Shown: positions 1 through 9,480 of the stretch, piece after piece
Position numbering within the stretch: position 1 is the stretch's first letter
Layout: each line of letters starts with the position of its first letter
Source of the DNA: Fratercula arctica
Lineage: Eukaryota > Chordata > Aves > Charadriiformes > Alcidae
NCBI GenBank assembly: GCA_947846985.1
Contig: CANTUZ010000003.1
Location: forward strand, 59,406,096 to 59,470,095
Direction of reading: 5' to 3'
Length of the DNA stretch: 64,000 nt
Program-made: the position numbers and the translations under genes
Notes under the pieces: generated by a model
The model's input: only the letters and a program-made list of their open reading frames with translations
Databases searched by the model: none
Told to the model about the DNA's origin: nothing

Positions 1-276
1 ATTTCACCCATGAGGCACCTTTCCCCACGGAAGGAGGCTGTGCTGAGGAGAGAGTTATCACCAAGACGGGACATGTCACCAAGACGTCACCTATCGCCAA
101 GGAGACCGATGTCACCAGGGAAAGACGTGTCTGTTCGAAGAGATTTGTCTCCTAGGCGAGAGAGGAGATATATGGCCTCTGTTAGAGCGGCGTCTCCCCG
201 GAGGGGCTTATACCATAATCCAGCATTGTCCATGGGTCAATATTTACAGTCTGAATCTATTCCAGTGGGGCATTCA
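1..276 (+). CDS. HIVEP2: HIVEP2 internal exon, 3' part (SPRR-repeat region)
   Basis: Partial exon, open from the window edge, reading in the frame of base 1 (92 codons). HIVEP2 is a nuclear ZAS-family zinc-finger factor that binds NF-kB-like enhancer motifs and works with SMADs in BMP signalling (family knowledge). The zinc fingers are not in this piece. What is visible is a basic, low-complexity run with eight Ser-Pro motifs, most as SPRR or SPRK ([35 protein letters not shown]), followed by the conserved block [15 protein letters not shown] recognise this order from human HIVEP2 rather than HIVEP1 or HIVEP3. The exon ends after codon TCA, directly before GTAAGT at 277-282. It joins the exon at 6941 in phase 0, giving GHS followed by [12 protein letters not shown], which matches the human arrangement. 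The continuous frame runs on to 342 only by chance, through intron sequence. Confidence 0.95.
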
Positions 277-3200
277 GTAAGTATGAAAGAATATTTTCAC
301 TCCTGTTGTCAAAAACAGTGTTCCTACCTAATCTGTCCATAGGATTTTTAAAAACTTTGCTGCTTTGTAGAAGAAGGCATAAGCTTTGAGCCTTGGCAGG
401 AAGTCCTGGAACAAATGCAAGAAATCTGGAATAGGCAGGGACCGAGACGGGATGTTGATTCAGTTAGATGCAACAGAGTCAGCCTAAGGGTCAAATCTTC
501 ACTTGGTACAAGCCTGAGTAACTCCATTAACTTCAATGAAATTAGGCTGGCTTACATTAACTGCCTCCGTCTTTATTATATTTATTTTATATATATATTA
601 TATTATTTTAAAATGTCCCAGGAAGCTTACATGGCATGTGTGGCTTGTTTCTGCACCATAAAACCTTTTACATCCCAGACTGTCAGATGGGATCGAGCCC
701 AGATCAGGGCTTAAGGCCCTCATATTGCAGTACGGTGCCCATCACCAAAGTATTGTTTAATGGAATAAAAACGCTACAATAAATGGAACCTCTCAGAAAA
801 ACAGGGTGCCCATCGAAATCAGGATTTGTGGCTGGAGTTTAAAGGATGTTGTTGTGTGACAGGAGCAGGCAGCTGTCTGCCCCGCAGAAAGTGCCATCAC
901 GACTGGCTGTTTTGGCAGGGATGCAACCGTCTGGGTGGAAATGGAAATACGCAAAACTTGCACAGCTGCTGTCTCTGCTGTTCCCTTTCAGTAAATCAGC
1001 TCTCAGAAACTGCCGACTTGGCACTTTTGGCAGGCCCTAGCATTCACAAAGCACTCCCTCCACGCATACATTTGGTCTTTAGAGTTAAGGAACTTCTTTT
1101 ATTTATTTATGTAGTATGCTTCCCTTGCCATGTTTGATGTTGCTGCTGCCCTCTCACTGCCTGCTTTATCAGCCAATATGTGTGGGTTCAACCTGGGCAA
1201 GCTGTGACAGGCTCCCACTGCCTCTGGGTTCCTGCATCCCTGCCCTCCTCCCGGCAGGGCTCTCCTCCCCGCTTCCTCATCGCCAGTCTTCTCGGCCCTT
1301 TGGGTAGTCTGTGTGGTGCTTCTCTGCAGAGAAGTATTGAACCCTGAACCCATAAAATCAGCGTTTCCAGAGCTCTGGGGTGAATTGCTCTGTCGAGCTG
1401 ATGTGCTACCTGCGCCTGGGAGTGGAGTGAGGGATGCAGCTGGGCAAAGGTGGCTGAAGCAGGGATGGACTGAACAGAGCCGAGATGCCACCGGCCTGGC
1501 AGATCCAAAAGCCAGGGGGATTAGGGAAAGCTGCAACGTGTGTAGGAGAGAACAGCACAGTACTTCAGCTTAGACTACGCCCTGGTAAATTGTCGGGGAG
1601 AGCAGCAGAGAGGGGTGGCTGGCTAAGTGGTCCGTGAGGAAGGGCACGCTGAAACCCTGCTGCACCCTCATAGGGGCCATCACTGTGTAGCTGAGAGAGG
1701 ATACAAATCCCGCCAGGGGTTCTACTGACAAAGTAAGGAAGCACAACAAGAAGATAAAGAGCCACCAGTTTAACAGTCATGATGTCTTAGTATCAAATGG
1801 AAGGGATTATATGAGACGCCACAGCTGACATTGTGCAGGGAGCCCCAGTCCCTAATGTCCCATGTGAGATACTTCCACTGGCATCCTGCAGTAGGGATTT
1901 TGGATGTGTGAGGATGCTGGCAAAAGGGTGTGTAACAGTCACCCTTGGCCATCTGACAATTCTTGCTGTAATGTTTGCCTTGTGTGTTATGCACGCCTTC
2001 GAGCAAGGCGTTTAGCACATTATGAGGACTCTTTTAGCACCCTTAGCTCCTTCTTTTGGAAAGTCCACCATGCCAGATGGGCTTTTAACACTTACCTTAT
2101 TTTTGAGGTAGGATCAGGCATGTGGCAGTGAAAAACCCAACATAAAAAGATCGTTTGTCCTACAGAAAGCATTGGCAACTCAGTGGCACGTTGAGTGTTT
2201 TGAGAGAGAAGCCCAGACCTCAGTACAGTCGCTGGAAGCTGAACACAGGCATCACTGGAAGCAGAGCCCAGGCAAATTTAAATGAGGACATGACAAGTGA
2301 GGATGATTGCCCATCTCAACTGCAAGGACTGCAAGGAAGGAAAGATGGATTCCTCACCTCTTGATGCCTTTCTGGAAGACACACTTCAGCCAAATAGTAG
2401 CTGAGTTTAGGTGAAACACAAGTTATTACACTCAGTGTGTGGGAAGACAAATAACACCTGAGCTTGCTATAAATGAAAGCTGTCAGAGAAGAAAAAGGAA
2501 TAAAGGCTGTTTTTCACTTTCAGAGAAGTGAAATCCAGAAAATCAGAACATGATTAGCAACTGCATCGGTGATGCAGATGCCAGTTTACAATCCTGCTTC
2601 CTCTTTCAGAGCTGCACTGGGTTCACAGTCCTTGCAGGACTGTTTTTGTGTTTTTGTGCTTCTGCTGCCTGCAGTTCCCAGAAGAGGCCAGTTTTCTTTC
2701 TTCTCCACTGAAATTGATGTATTTGCTCTAGTCTCTTTGGCCAGTGCTGGTCTAGTTCCCCTTCATGTTACTTCCCCTTGGACGTCCATCCACTTTTATG
2801 GTCCTGTGCAAAGATCTTGTGAAGTGCTCTGGCACTGGAAACACCACATAGAAAGCAATTGTACAGAAAAATACGCTTTTTTTTTTTCTTTGGCAGTTAA
2901 TAACAGGATACACTCTTGCAGCAGGATACTCTCTCCAAAGTAGCCTAAGGCTCTGGTTGATGCTGGTGCACATTTGGCTTTGGCAAGTTAAGTGCCCATC
3001 TTTAAATTTAAAGGCAGATCCCCATTGCTCTCTGAATACATTCGGGATCTTCTCTTCAGTCAATGCCAGAGGTCTCTGTCCTTTCTGAGGAGGCTGGTGC
3101 CGTTATTGAAGGGCTCTTATTCTTCTACCCAGTCATTTTATGCCGGTCCTGAGAGAAAGAGGAGAGATGGGAAGGCTGCTTTTGTGCACCCTGAGTGCAT

Positions 3201-6200
3201 CTCCGTTAGCGTTTTAGTTTGGATCAGGCTAACTGATCCACTCACATGACAGAGCAGTCATGGAATAAGTGACCTGTATTGTTTTCAGATTAAATTAATC
3301 CAGAAAATGTGCACCAGGAGTGCAGCAAGTGGGCTTAAACTGTGAGTGGGCATTCGAGTGAGCAAGTAGAGACCACATAGTCCAAAGCAACCTTCCTCTC
3401 CAACCCCACAACCCCACTTATATTGTGAACATGGGATCCAGGACCAGCAGTTTCACCCTGTTCCTGCTTGTCCCCACTCCTAGTGCACCCTGCTGCTTCC
3501 TAGTGTGGACCAGAGCTTTTGCCTCTTCTTCCAGTCCCAGGGCTAGACACAATGAGACCGTGAATATATCTTGCTGTGAGTGGTACAGACTTGTCCCTAG
3601 CAACTGTTTTAGCTTGTAGGAGGTAGTGGGTTTTGCTCATGTTGCTGTTTTGTTGCACCTCTTTGGTGCACCATTTTGAGGTCTGAAGCGTGCCTCGATA
3701 TATCGAGAAGGGCTGAAGGGAGTCAGGCACCTCTATATCCACTTGAAAGTCAATAGGATTTAACGTCCTTTGATCATCCCAGATATATGGATATTAAATC
3801 CCTTCCCAAGCACTCAGTACTTTACCATCTTGAGTGAAATGCATTCCTGAACAGAAAGCCAGCATAACACTTCTGAAGTCCAGGTAAACTGTAAATAGGT
3901 CCATGGTGTATATGGGCTGCCGTGGTGCATCCTCAGCAGGACTGCAAGTCGAGCAGATCCCGAAACTGAAGTCCACACAGATTTATAGTCACTTTATTAA
4001 GCATTGTGTCTTTTAGACAGCACATCGGTAATAAGCTCTGTTATTGAATTTCGCAATAGGGTTCAACATTTTCTGGTTTTTAACTTTAAAAAGCCTCAAG
4101 TACATTACGATATAGTAATCAAAGAGATTGTTTTCCACCCGCCATCTTTTTCGCAAGCTGTGGTCTGAGGCTGTCAGGAGGATGTCTGTGAAGGGTGCTT
4201 GGCTTTGAAATGCGATCTTCCTCTTAATCCCCCCTAGCCTGTTTTGGGTGATGTATGAGATATAGGGTAAACCCTATCTCATGCCTTAGGCATTCTGAGG
4301 GACCTGTGAAGCTGGATGTGGCTTTGCTCAAGGATATGGTGTGGCAGTCTAGCTTTATGACCAGGTCTGAGAGTTTAGTGAAAAGCTCCTACAGAGTATT
4401 GTTGGTTGGGAAACTATATGTCACCTGGGGCTGGAGGGAAATATACTCAACTGCAACAAACGAGAATCAATAGGAAATGAACTGGATTCCCATCACCTGA
4501 AAAAGAGAGGAGCTCATCTCACTGCAGTGGCAGCAACCCATTCTGACTGCACCGCAGACGGTGTGACTTTCTGCACTGTGCTCGCTTACCCTGTCAACAG
4601 AGTAAAGTCTTTGGATTTTTGGGATGTTTGTTAACAGCTCCTCTGATATTCAGTCTTTCCCCATAAAAAGATGTATCTGTGTGTCTGCTTGTAGGTATGG
4701 AAATGCTAGATATTGGTAAAGGAAATAAAAGCAGAGAAAGAGGTATGAACAGTTATTAATGCCTGTAACCATTTATGTTGGCTGTTTCCAAACTTATGTG
4801 CCAGAGCTAGAGAAAGATAATCCGATATGTGCTCACCCAGGCTTGGAAGGCATCCAGTGGACATGCACACATTGTCACTGTCTATGTAAAAATTACGCCT
4901 ATGAGACATATATGGGATGATACTGCTGATCGTGAAGCATGTAGCAGTTCCTACCATGTTAGGCACCTCTATCTGACAAGGACAGACTGCTGTTCTATTC
5001 CCTTTTGAAACTGTAGCAAGGTACAACATGAAGCCAATGTCTTTCTCAATTAGAGATCTGTATATGACTAGGTTTGTTCTTTGATGAGTTTTACTCCTTT
5101 TTTTGGTTGCTTTTGCTCTATTTCCCATAGCCCAAGTTCACATCAGGTGCAGTAGTGATAAATGTCATAGCTTAGGAAACAGCCAAGAGGACAGTATCAC
5201 TGAGAAACGGGTTGACAGACCAAAGATGGAAAAAACAAGGGGGCAAGCAGCTGTGCAGAGGTGAGGGTAGCAATAGGAAGGACTGACAGGATAGGTGAAC
5301 TATGTCTTGTGGCTTGGCAACTGCAGTTTATTCTGTAAATTTTTCCCCATTCAGCGGTATAACTTGCTGTCACTGTGCTTTCTTATGACAGTTTCTCTTT
5401 TACGAGACTCAAGTGTCTCACTTTCTGAATAGGAAAATTCCCAACATAGATCAGTCTCTGAATAATAACATCTCTTAAGTTCGAGTCTGATGATTATGGG
5501 TCACCCTTCCTGTCTCGACTTTGATTTATATCGAACAGGACAAAGCATCTGAGAACAGTGAGATTGAGCCCCTGGGTAGCACAGAAACTGAATCTTTAAT
5601 TGCCCCCTAAACCAGTTCTCTGGGATGGGATCAAGAGGTTGCTTAATGCCTTGAAAGCTAGGATTTCCCAGCAGTGAGGTGCTGCCGCTTTAATGCATTG
5701 GCATTTCACAGCGCAGTCCTCGGGCTGCCATGCCAAGGCTGTGGTAGCAGTAGAGCTCTGGGGCAATTGATAGGTGTTTGGTCAATTTGCAGAGCAGAGA
5801 TGAGCGTTTTTGTTCATTTAATTTCCTATGGGAGTCCCCAAGAGTTGTGTGGCCAAATCCCACACACAATTATGAAAATGTCATCCTGCACTTCTGCCGT
5901 CGTTATTCCTCTGGTCAGCAATAAATGATACTTAATCATCAGATGGAAAACAAATTTTAAAAGTTAAGAATGAAAAAAAGAGAAACCCAAAAGCCTAGGG
6001 CATATTTAATACTGAGTGGAGATGGAGCTATTCATTCTTCCAAGGCAGGAACTAATGGGAAGGCACTGAAAATGTCAATATTGCGAGATTGGTTTTTATT
6101 AGCTGTTACAAAATCCCTCATTTTTCTCAATCCCATTATGAGTGGGTGAGTCTCCCTGTGACAGAATCATCACTTTCACTCACAGCTAATGCCTGTGCTT

Positions 6201-6940
6201 TTGTTATTATTTACTGTTTACACTACAGATGGGCCAGAGTGGTGCTCCATTGTCTTAATGACTATAAAAATTTGGGTCTTCATTGCACAGAGGCACTTGA
6301 ACTTCCATGGAAATACCCGTCCCCTTTCATCAAGGATTGGGTAAAGCTCATGGTGGAGGGTAGGAGGAGCAAGTGCCTTCTCTGGGGCTCCAGAGCAGTT
6401 GGAATGGCAGGCAGAAAATACGTACATGCAGTCAGATTTTTCCCATACTGCCAAGCAGTGGTGGCAAGCAGGGAGTGTTCGGATGTGTATTTCTCCGCAA
6501 CAAAGCCTTGATACCCAGTGTGGACTGGCAATACCAGCACAGTTTGCACAATTTGCCAAAAGAGAGGCTAAGATGGATCTCCTGGCCAAATTTCTCCTGG
6601 GGAATGAAACTCTACCCCAAATTCTCTCTGCAGTTTCAGTTGAATATAATACTCTTCACTTCCTGACCTAAATTGCTGCATTGTGTTGCTGAACGCTCTT
6701 AACTAGCTGCTGCCTTTCACCTCGGGGGCATGAGCCCTGTAGGGCTGAGCTAAGCAAAACCTCCTATGTTGTTTGGATAAGCAATTAGTGGAGTTTTCCA
6801 AATGCTTTGGGATCCATCTGGATGAAAGGTGCTGCGCGAATGGGAGGTTGGGTTAGACAGGAAAGCAGATAGGTGGTTTGGCAGCCAGACAAGAATTTTG
6901 CTAGTAGCAGCACTGACATTTCTTTTGGTTTTTTTTCTAG
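277..6940 (+). other. HIVEP2: HIVEP2 last coding intron (6.66 kb)
   Basis: The donor is TCA|GTAAGT at 277-282, a near-consensus site. The acceptor is a T-rich tract ending TTTTTTCTAG at 6931-6940. A branch-point-like CACTGAC lies at 6911-6917, with its A 24 bases before the end of the intron. Joining the two exons keeps the frame (phase 0). Inside I see no gene, no clear interspersed repeat and no conserved-looking open frame. The longest frames (about 140 codons near 4.7-5.1 kb and 6.1-6.5 kb) have no recognisable domain. The notable feature is a near-perfect palindrome at 4255-4282. Confidence 0.9.
4255..4293. repeat. near-perfect palindrome followed by a second small inverted repeat
   Basis: ATGAGATATAGGGT at 4255-4268 is followed, after AA, by ACCCTATCTCAT at 4271-4282. 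The arms are exact complements apart from an extra TA in the left arm. A second inverted repeat, ATGCC-TTA-GGCAT, abuts at 4281-4293. The first is too tight for a usual RNA hairpin loop but could form a cruciform or bind a dimeric protein. Function unknown. Confidence 0.75.
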
Positions 6941-7765
6941 TTACAGAGAAGGGGGTTGTCTCAGGGGCCTTACTTCAACGTATATGGAGAAAAAGGAGGT
7001 ATGGAGCATCACGGATCTAGCCCGTTCCCCGAAGGTCCGAGTGACTACGTCTTCAGTCATCTCCCACTACACTCCCAGCAACAGATCCGAGCGCCCATCC
7101 CCATGATGCCTATCGGGGGTATCCAGATGGTCCATTCAGTACCGGTGGCCCTTTCAGGTTTACATCCTCCGTCCGCTCTGGCCCTGCAGAGGGAGGGCTC
7201 TGAGGAGAAGCAAAGAGGAACTGCGGAAATCCTTACAAAAGAATCGTATAGTATTTCTAAGCACCACGAGAAGCGTACCTCTCCGCACAGCTTGCACCCC
7301 ACCGCTCCCTCCAGCGCGCCCTCCTCTCCCTTGCTGCTGCTGACGCAGAGCACGTCGGAGGACAGTGTCGTAGCTACCGAGAGGGAGCAGGAGGAGAACA
7401 TACAGACTTGTACAAAAGCCATAGCCTCTCTGCGAATCGCCACAGAAGAAGCCGTTCTGCATGGGGCGGAGCAGCTGCAGAGGCCTTCTGAGCCTCACCA
7501 GAAACCCTTAGAAAGTGCACATTTTAGCATTAAACACTTTAGTGGATCTGAGCCGGGCCAGACCTGTGCCTCAGCCACCCATCCTGACTTGCACGGTGGT
7601 GAACAGGACAGTTTTGGTACATCACAGACTGCGTTACCCCATCCCACCTTTTACAGCAAGAGCTTTGTGGACGTCCGGCAGTTGGGCTTTCACAGCAGGA
7701 GCGAGCCCCCATCAAGCACACAGGAAAGAAAAGATCCGTCATCTGAGAAGAGCAAGCCACATTGA
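6941..7765 (+). CDS. HIVEP2: HIVEP2 final coding exon (C-terminus)
   Basis: The exon begins at TTACAG after the acceptor AG at 6939-6940 and ends at the TGA at 7763-7765, giving 274 residues. The start is set by the splice site, not by a start codon. Recognisable HIVEP2 blocks, in order, are [10 protein letters not shown] (about residues 3-12), [20 protein letters not shown] (28-47), [17 protein letters not shown] (50-66), QSTSEDS (136-142) and the strongly conserved C-terminal HIVEP motif at nt 7379-7450 (starts EREQEENIQ, ends ASLRIATEE). The tail ([31 protein letters not shown]) also fits HIVEP2. There is no zinc finger, membrane segment or signal peptide. The Ser-rich, low-complexity stretches are typical of this protein's disordered C-terminus. 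No frameshift or internal stop is seen. Confidence 0.97.
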   Translation, partial: LQRRGLSQGPYFNVYGEKGGMEHHGSSPFPEGPSDYVFSHLPLHSQQQIRAPIPMMPIGGIQMVHSVPVALSGLHPPSALALQREGSEEKQRGTAEILTKESYSISKHHEKRTSPHSLHPTAPSSAPSSPLLLLTQSTSEDSVVATEREQEENIQTCTKAIASLRIATEEAVLHGAEQLQRPSEPHQKPLESAHFSIKHFSGSEPGQTCASATHPDLHGGEQDSFGTSQTALPHPTFYSKSFVDVRQLGFHSRSEPPSSTQERKDPSSEKSKPH

Positions 7766-7806
7766 TCTGAGATGTATGGAGACTTTCACCCATACATTTA
7801 CCCCAC

Positions 7807-7822
7807 TTTTTTTTTTTTTTTT
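7807..7822 (+). repeat. T16 tract in 3' UTR
   Basis: Sixteen consecutive T bases begin 42 bases after the HIVEP2 stop codon. In the transcript this would be a U-tract of the kind bound by proteins such as HuR or TIA1 (general knowledge; binding not shown). Confidence 0.9.
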
Positions 7823-8054
7823 CTAGAGATAGAAGTATTCAACTTTACAGCATGCCTGTTCTAAGTTACAGTAGTTTGCTATTATATATACTTTTGTTAT
7901 ATCAAAAGAATTAGATAAAATAACAAGTCATCTTGAGCCTGACCAAAACTAAATTTGAAATTCTTATTGGGTCTGGTACTTTTAAATTGTACAGATGTTT
8001 GTGCCTTTTCTTTACTTTGCTTATATTCTTATAAGCATTTTTTTAGCAGTAATT

Positions 8055-8062
8055 TGTACATA
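8055..8062 (+). promoter_or_regulatory. Pumilio-type motif TGTACATA
   Basis: This is an exact match to the Pumilio core UGUANAUA on the transcript strand, 290 bases after the HIVEP2 stop and 27 bases before the first AATAAA. It would be present in all UTR forms. An 8-base match can arise by chance. Confidence 0.45.
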
Positions 8063-8088
8063 TTTTAGAATTTGTGTATCTGCTTTGT

Positions 8089-8094
8089 AATAAA
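8089..8094 (+). terminator. HIVEP2: poly(A) signal 1 (AATAAA)
   Basis: A canonical hexamer lies 324 bases after the stop. It is followed by a U-rich stretch (TTTCTTTCCTTTTTT, 8101-8115) that could act as the downstream element. It would give the shortest 3' UTR. Confidence 0.6.
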
Positions 8095-8239
8095 TGTAAT
8101 TTCTTTCCTTTTTTGGACACTTGGATCTAAATGATGTAAAGCAAAACAGCATCAATATATGTGAGGTTGCACTAAAACATATTTTTATATGATTAAAACT
8201 GAACAGCTTTTATGTACAGCTCTGATTCTGTAATACTAA

Positions 8240-8250
8240 TATTTATTTAC
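8240..8250 (+). promoter_or_regulatory. AU-rich element (overlapping ATTTA)
   Basis: TATTTATTTAC holds two overlapping AUUUA pentamers on the transcript strand. It would be included only if poly(A) signal 1 is skipped, so it could distinguish the stability of short and long forms (inference). Confidence 0.45.
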
Positions 8251-8532
8251 TTTGTTTCATAAATTGTAAATTTTTTTCTTAATGTTGTGGATTGCTTTTC
8301 TATGTGAAGCATGGGATTTACTGTTGCGTAATTAGAACAAAATGTATATTGTAAAACAAGATATTTAAACTAGAGTATCTTATCTTATTCTGCACTTATG
8401 CATTAGTTAAAAAGAAAAGATAAAGGATGTATCAGTCAGTTCTTAACTCTTGTAATTTTTTTGTCTCCTGTTTGCCGGATTGACTATAACTTAAGTGCTG
8501 ATTGTGATTTTAAACTGATAGTACCGTAAAGC

Positions 8533-8538
8533 ATTAAA
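8533..8538 (+). terminator. HIVEP2: poly(A) signal 2 (ATTAAA)
   Basis: The common variant hexamer ATTAAA is followed 15-30 bases later by a GU/U-rich stretch (TGTGAGTTTTTTC). It is the best-formed signal before the composition changes to GC-rich at about 8.7 kb, so it is a plausible main end of the transcript. Confidence 0.55.
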
Positions 8539-8673
8539 GTAAAACAATGTGCTATTGTGAGTTTTTTCAAAGCTTTATAAAACAGTTATAAATATATTAA
8601 AAGTATTTGGTCTTATGTGAACATGTTGATCTATATACTCCTTTAAAAAGCGATGGGAAAACATTCCACCCCA

Positions 8674-8681
8674 TGTAAATA
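8674..8681 (+). promoter_or_regulatory. Pumilio-type motif TGTAAATA
   Basis: This is a second exact UGUANAUA match on the transcript strand, just before the GC-rich block. It is relevant only if the transcript runs past poly(A) signal 2. Confidence 0.35.
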
Positions 8682-8703
8682 TGTGCAAGTGCATCACTGG
8701 TGC

Positions 8704-8910
8704 CGTCTGTGTCACTCAGAGGGACAGGCGAGGTTTGCTGTGCTGCCGGGCGCGGAGCCGGGGCACCGCTGGCCACCAGCGGGCAGAGTCTGGCCTCCAG
8801 CAGCAGGGTGGCCAGGCCCCTATGGCCGCACGGGGCTGGGCGAGAAGCTGGCCGGCTGGCTTGCCCCGCCGAGCCCTGGCAGTCCCCTGCTCGCGAGGGA
8901 TGACCACGGG
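8704..8910. other. GC/CpG-rich block with hairpin
   Basis: An abrupt GC-rich block sits in AT-rich surroundings, with 17 CpG counted in about 205 bases. It holds a perfect hairpin, CCGCTGG-CCA-CCAGCGG, at 8766-8782. It has no CR1 similarity. A 188-codon frame crosses it (8681-9247), but high GC removes stop codons and the translation has no recognisable domain. It could be a small CpG island, a structured UTR segment or DNA just beyond the gene. Confidence 0.6.
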
Positions 8911-8965
8911 GCATAGGTGTCATGCAGAGGTGCTCCGGAGTGTCAGAAAGGGCTTTGGAGCAGGA

Positions 8966-8971
8966 AATAAA
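8966..8971 (+). terminator. HIVEP2: poly(A) signal 3 (AATAAA)
   Basis: A canonical hexamer is followed by a GU/U-rich run (CTGTTTCCTTGTACTTG). It lies after the GC-rich block, so its use would put that block into the mRNA. Confidence 0.4.
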
Positions 8972-9025
8972 AGCTGTTTCCTTGTACTTGAACACCATGG
9001 CTGGTCACTCCCTGCTGCGGTACCC

Positions 9026-9092
9026 GGGTCAGCTTCAGGGGAGGATGATGGAGGAACTTCAGAGGAGCTTCAGGGTCAGCTTCAGGGGAGGA
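9026..9092. repeat. 20-bp direct duplication
   Basis: GGGTCAGCTTCAGGGGAGGA occurs at 9026-9045 and again, identically, at 9073-9092. A third partial copy (GGAGCTTCAGGG) lies immediately before the second. It is a local duplication inside the candidate long 3' UTR. Confidence 0.85.
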
Positions 9093-9279
9093 GCGTGGCC
9101 ATGCGGAGAGGCAGAGAGCACCGGCCACCCCGGCCTCTTCAAGGAGCGGGATTCATGGTCGAGAAAGTCAGTCTTCCAGAGCAGGGTCTCCATCTGGATG
9201 AGGCTTGCTCCAGAGGAAAGTCAGGAGGAGCCCGGGCTTGTGTTTGAACGCGTGTGGTGGGTTACCACTACCACCAGCA

Positions 9280-9339
9280 GCATGCGTGTGTGCACACGTG
9301 CGCACACACACACTCAAACACACGCGCGCACACACACAC
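9280..9339. repeat. CA/GT dinucleotide tract, strictly alternating purine-pyrimidine
   Basis: Positions 9280-9313 are 34 bases of unbroken purine-pyrimidine alternation (GCATGCGTGTG through CACGTGCG to CACAC). A second alternating block with CGCGCG lies at 9318-9339. GTGTGTGC (9286-9293) pairs with GCACACAC (9302-9309). Such DNA is prone to form Z-DNA and to vary in length. Confidence 0.9.
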
Positions 9340-9460
9340 TCTCAGATGAAAGAAACCAACAACCTGGATTATATTTTGTGCTATTTAGTGGATTATAAAT
9401 CTGTGAAACCAAGTTTGTATATTGACTTACAATACATTTAAGGAGTGTTCTTTAAAAAGA

Positions 9461-9466
9461 AATAAA
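9461..9466 (+). terminator. HIVEP2: poly(A) signal 4 (AATAAA), distal
   Basis: A canonical hexamer is followed by a plausible CA cleavage site near 9480 and then a GU-rich element (GGTGTCTAG to TTTTCATGTGTTCTTTG, about 9486-9511). The hexamer plus downstream element is well formed, so this is my choice for the distal end of HIVEP2. Confidence 0.5.
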
Positions 9467-9480
9467 TATACAGTTACATG

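Larger units (their letters stand above)
7766..9480 (+). other. HIVEP2: HIVEP2 3' untranslated region (probable extent)
   Basis: The first 850 bases after the stop are strongly AT-rich, with T tracts, AUUUA motifs, Pumilio-type sites and two poly(A) signals, as expected of a long 3' UTR. The end is uncertain. Candidate signals at 8089, 8533, 8966 and 9461 allow UTRs of roughly 0.35, 0.8, 1.2 or 1.7 kb. As I recall, the human HIVEP2 UTR is well over 1 kb, which favours the longer forms. The 8681-9247 part contains a GC-rich block and an accidental open frame. Confidence 0.65.

Noticed and set aside
3365..3420. possible ancient CR1 trace (CATAGTCCAAAGC and CTCCAACCCC)
   Set aside because: Only scattered words match the CR1 3' block, and the order and spacing are not convincing.
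8681..9247. 188-codon open frame after HIVEP2
   Set aside because: It lies over the GC-rich block where stop codons are rare, overlaps other frames on both strands, shows no domain and contains the 20-bp duplication.
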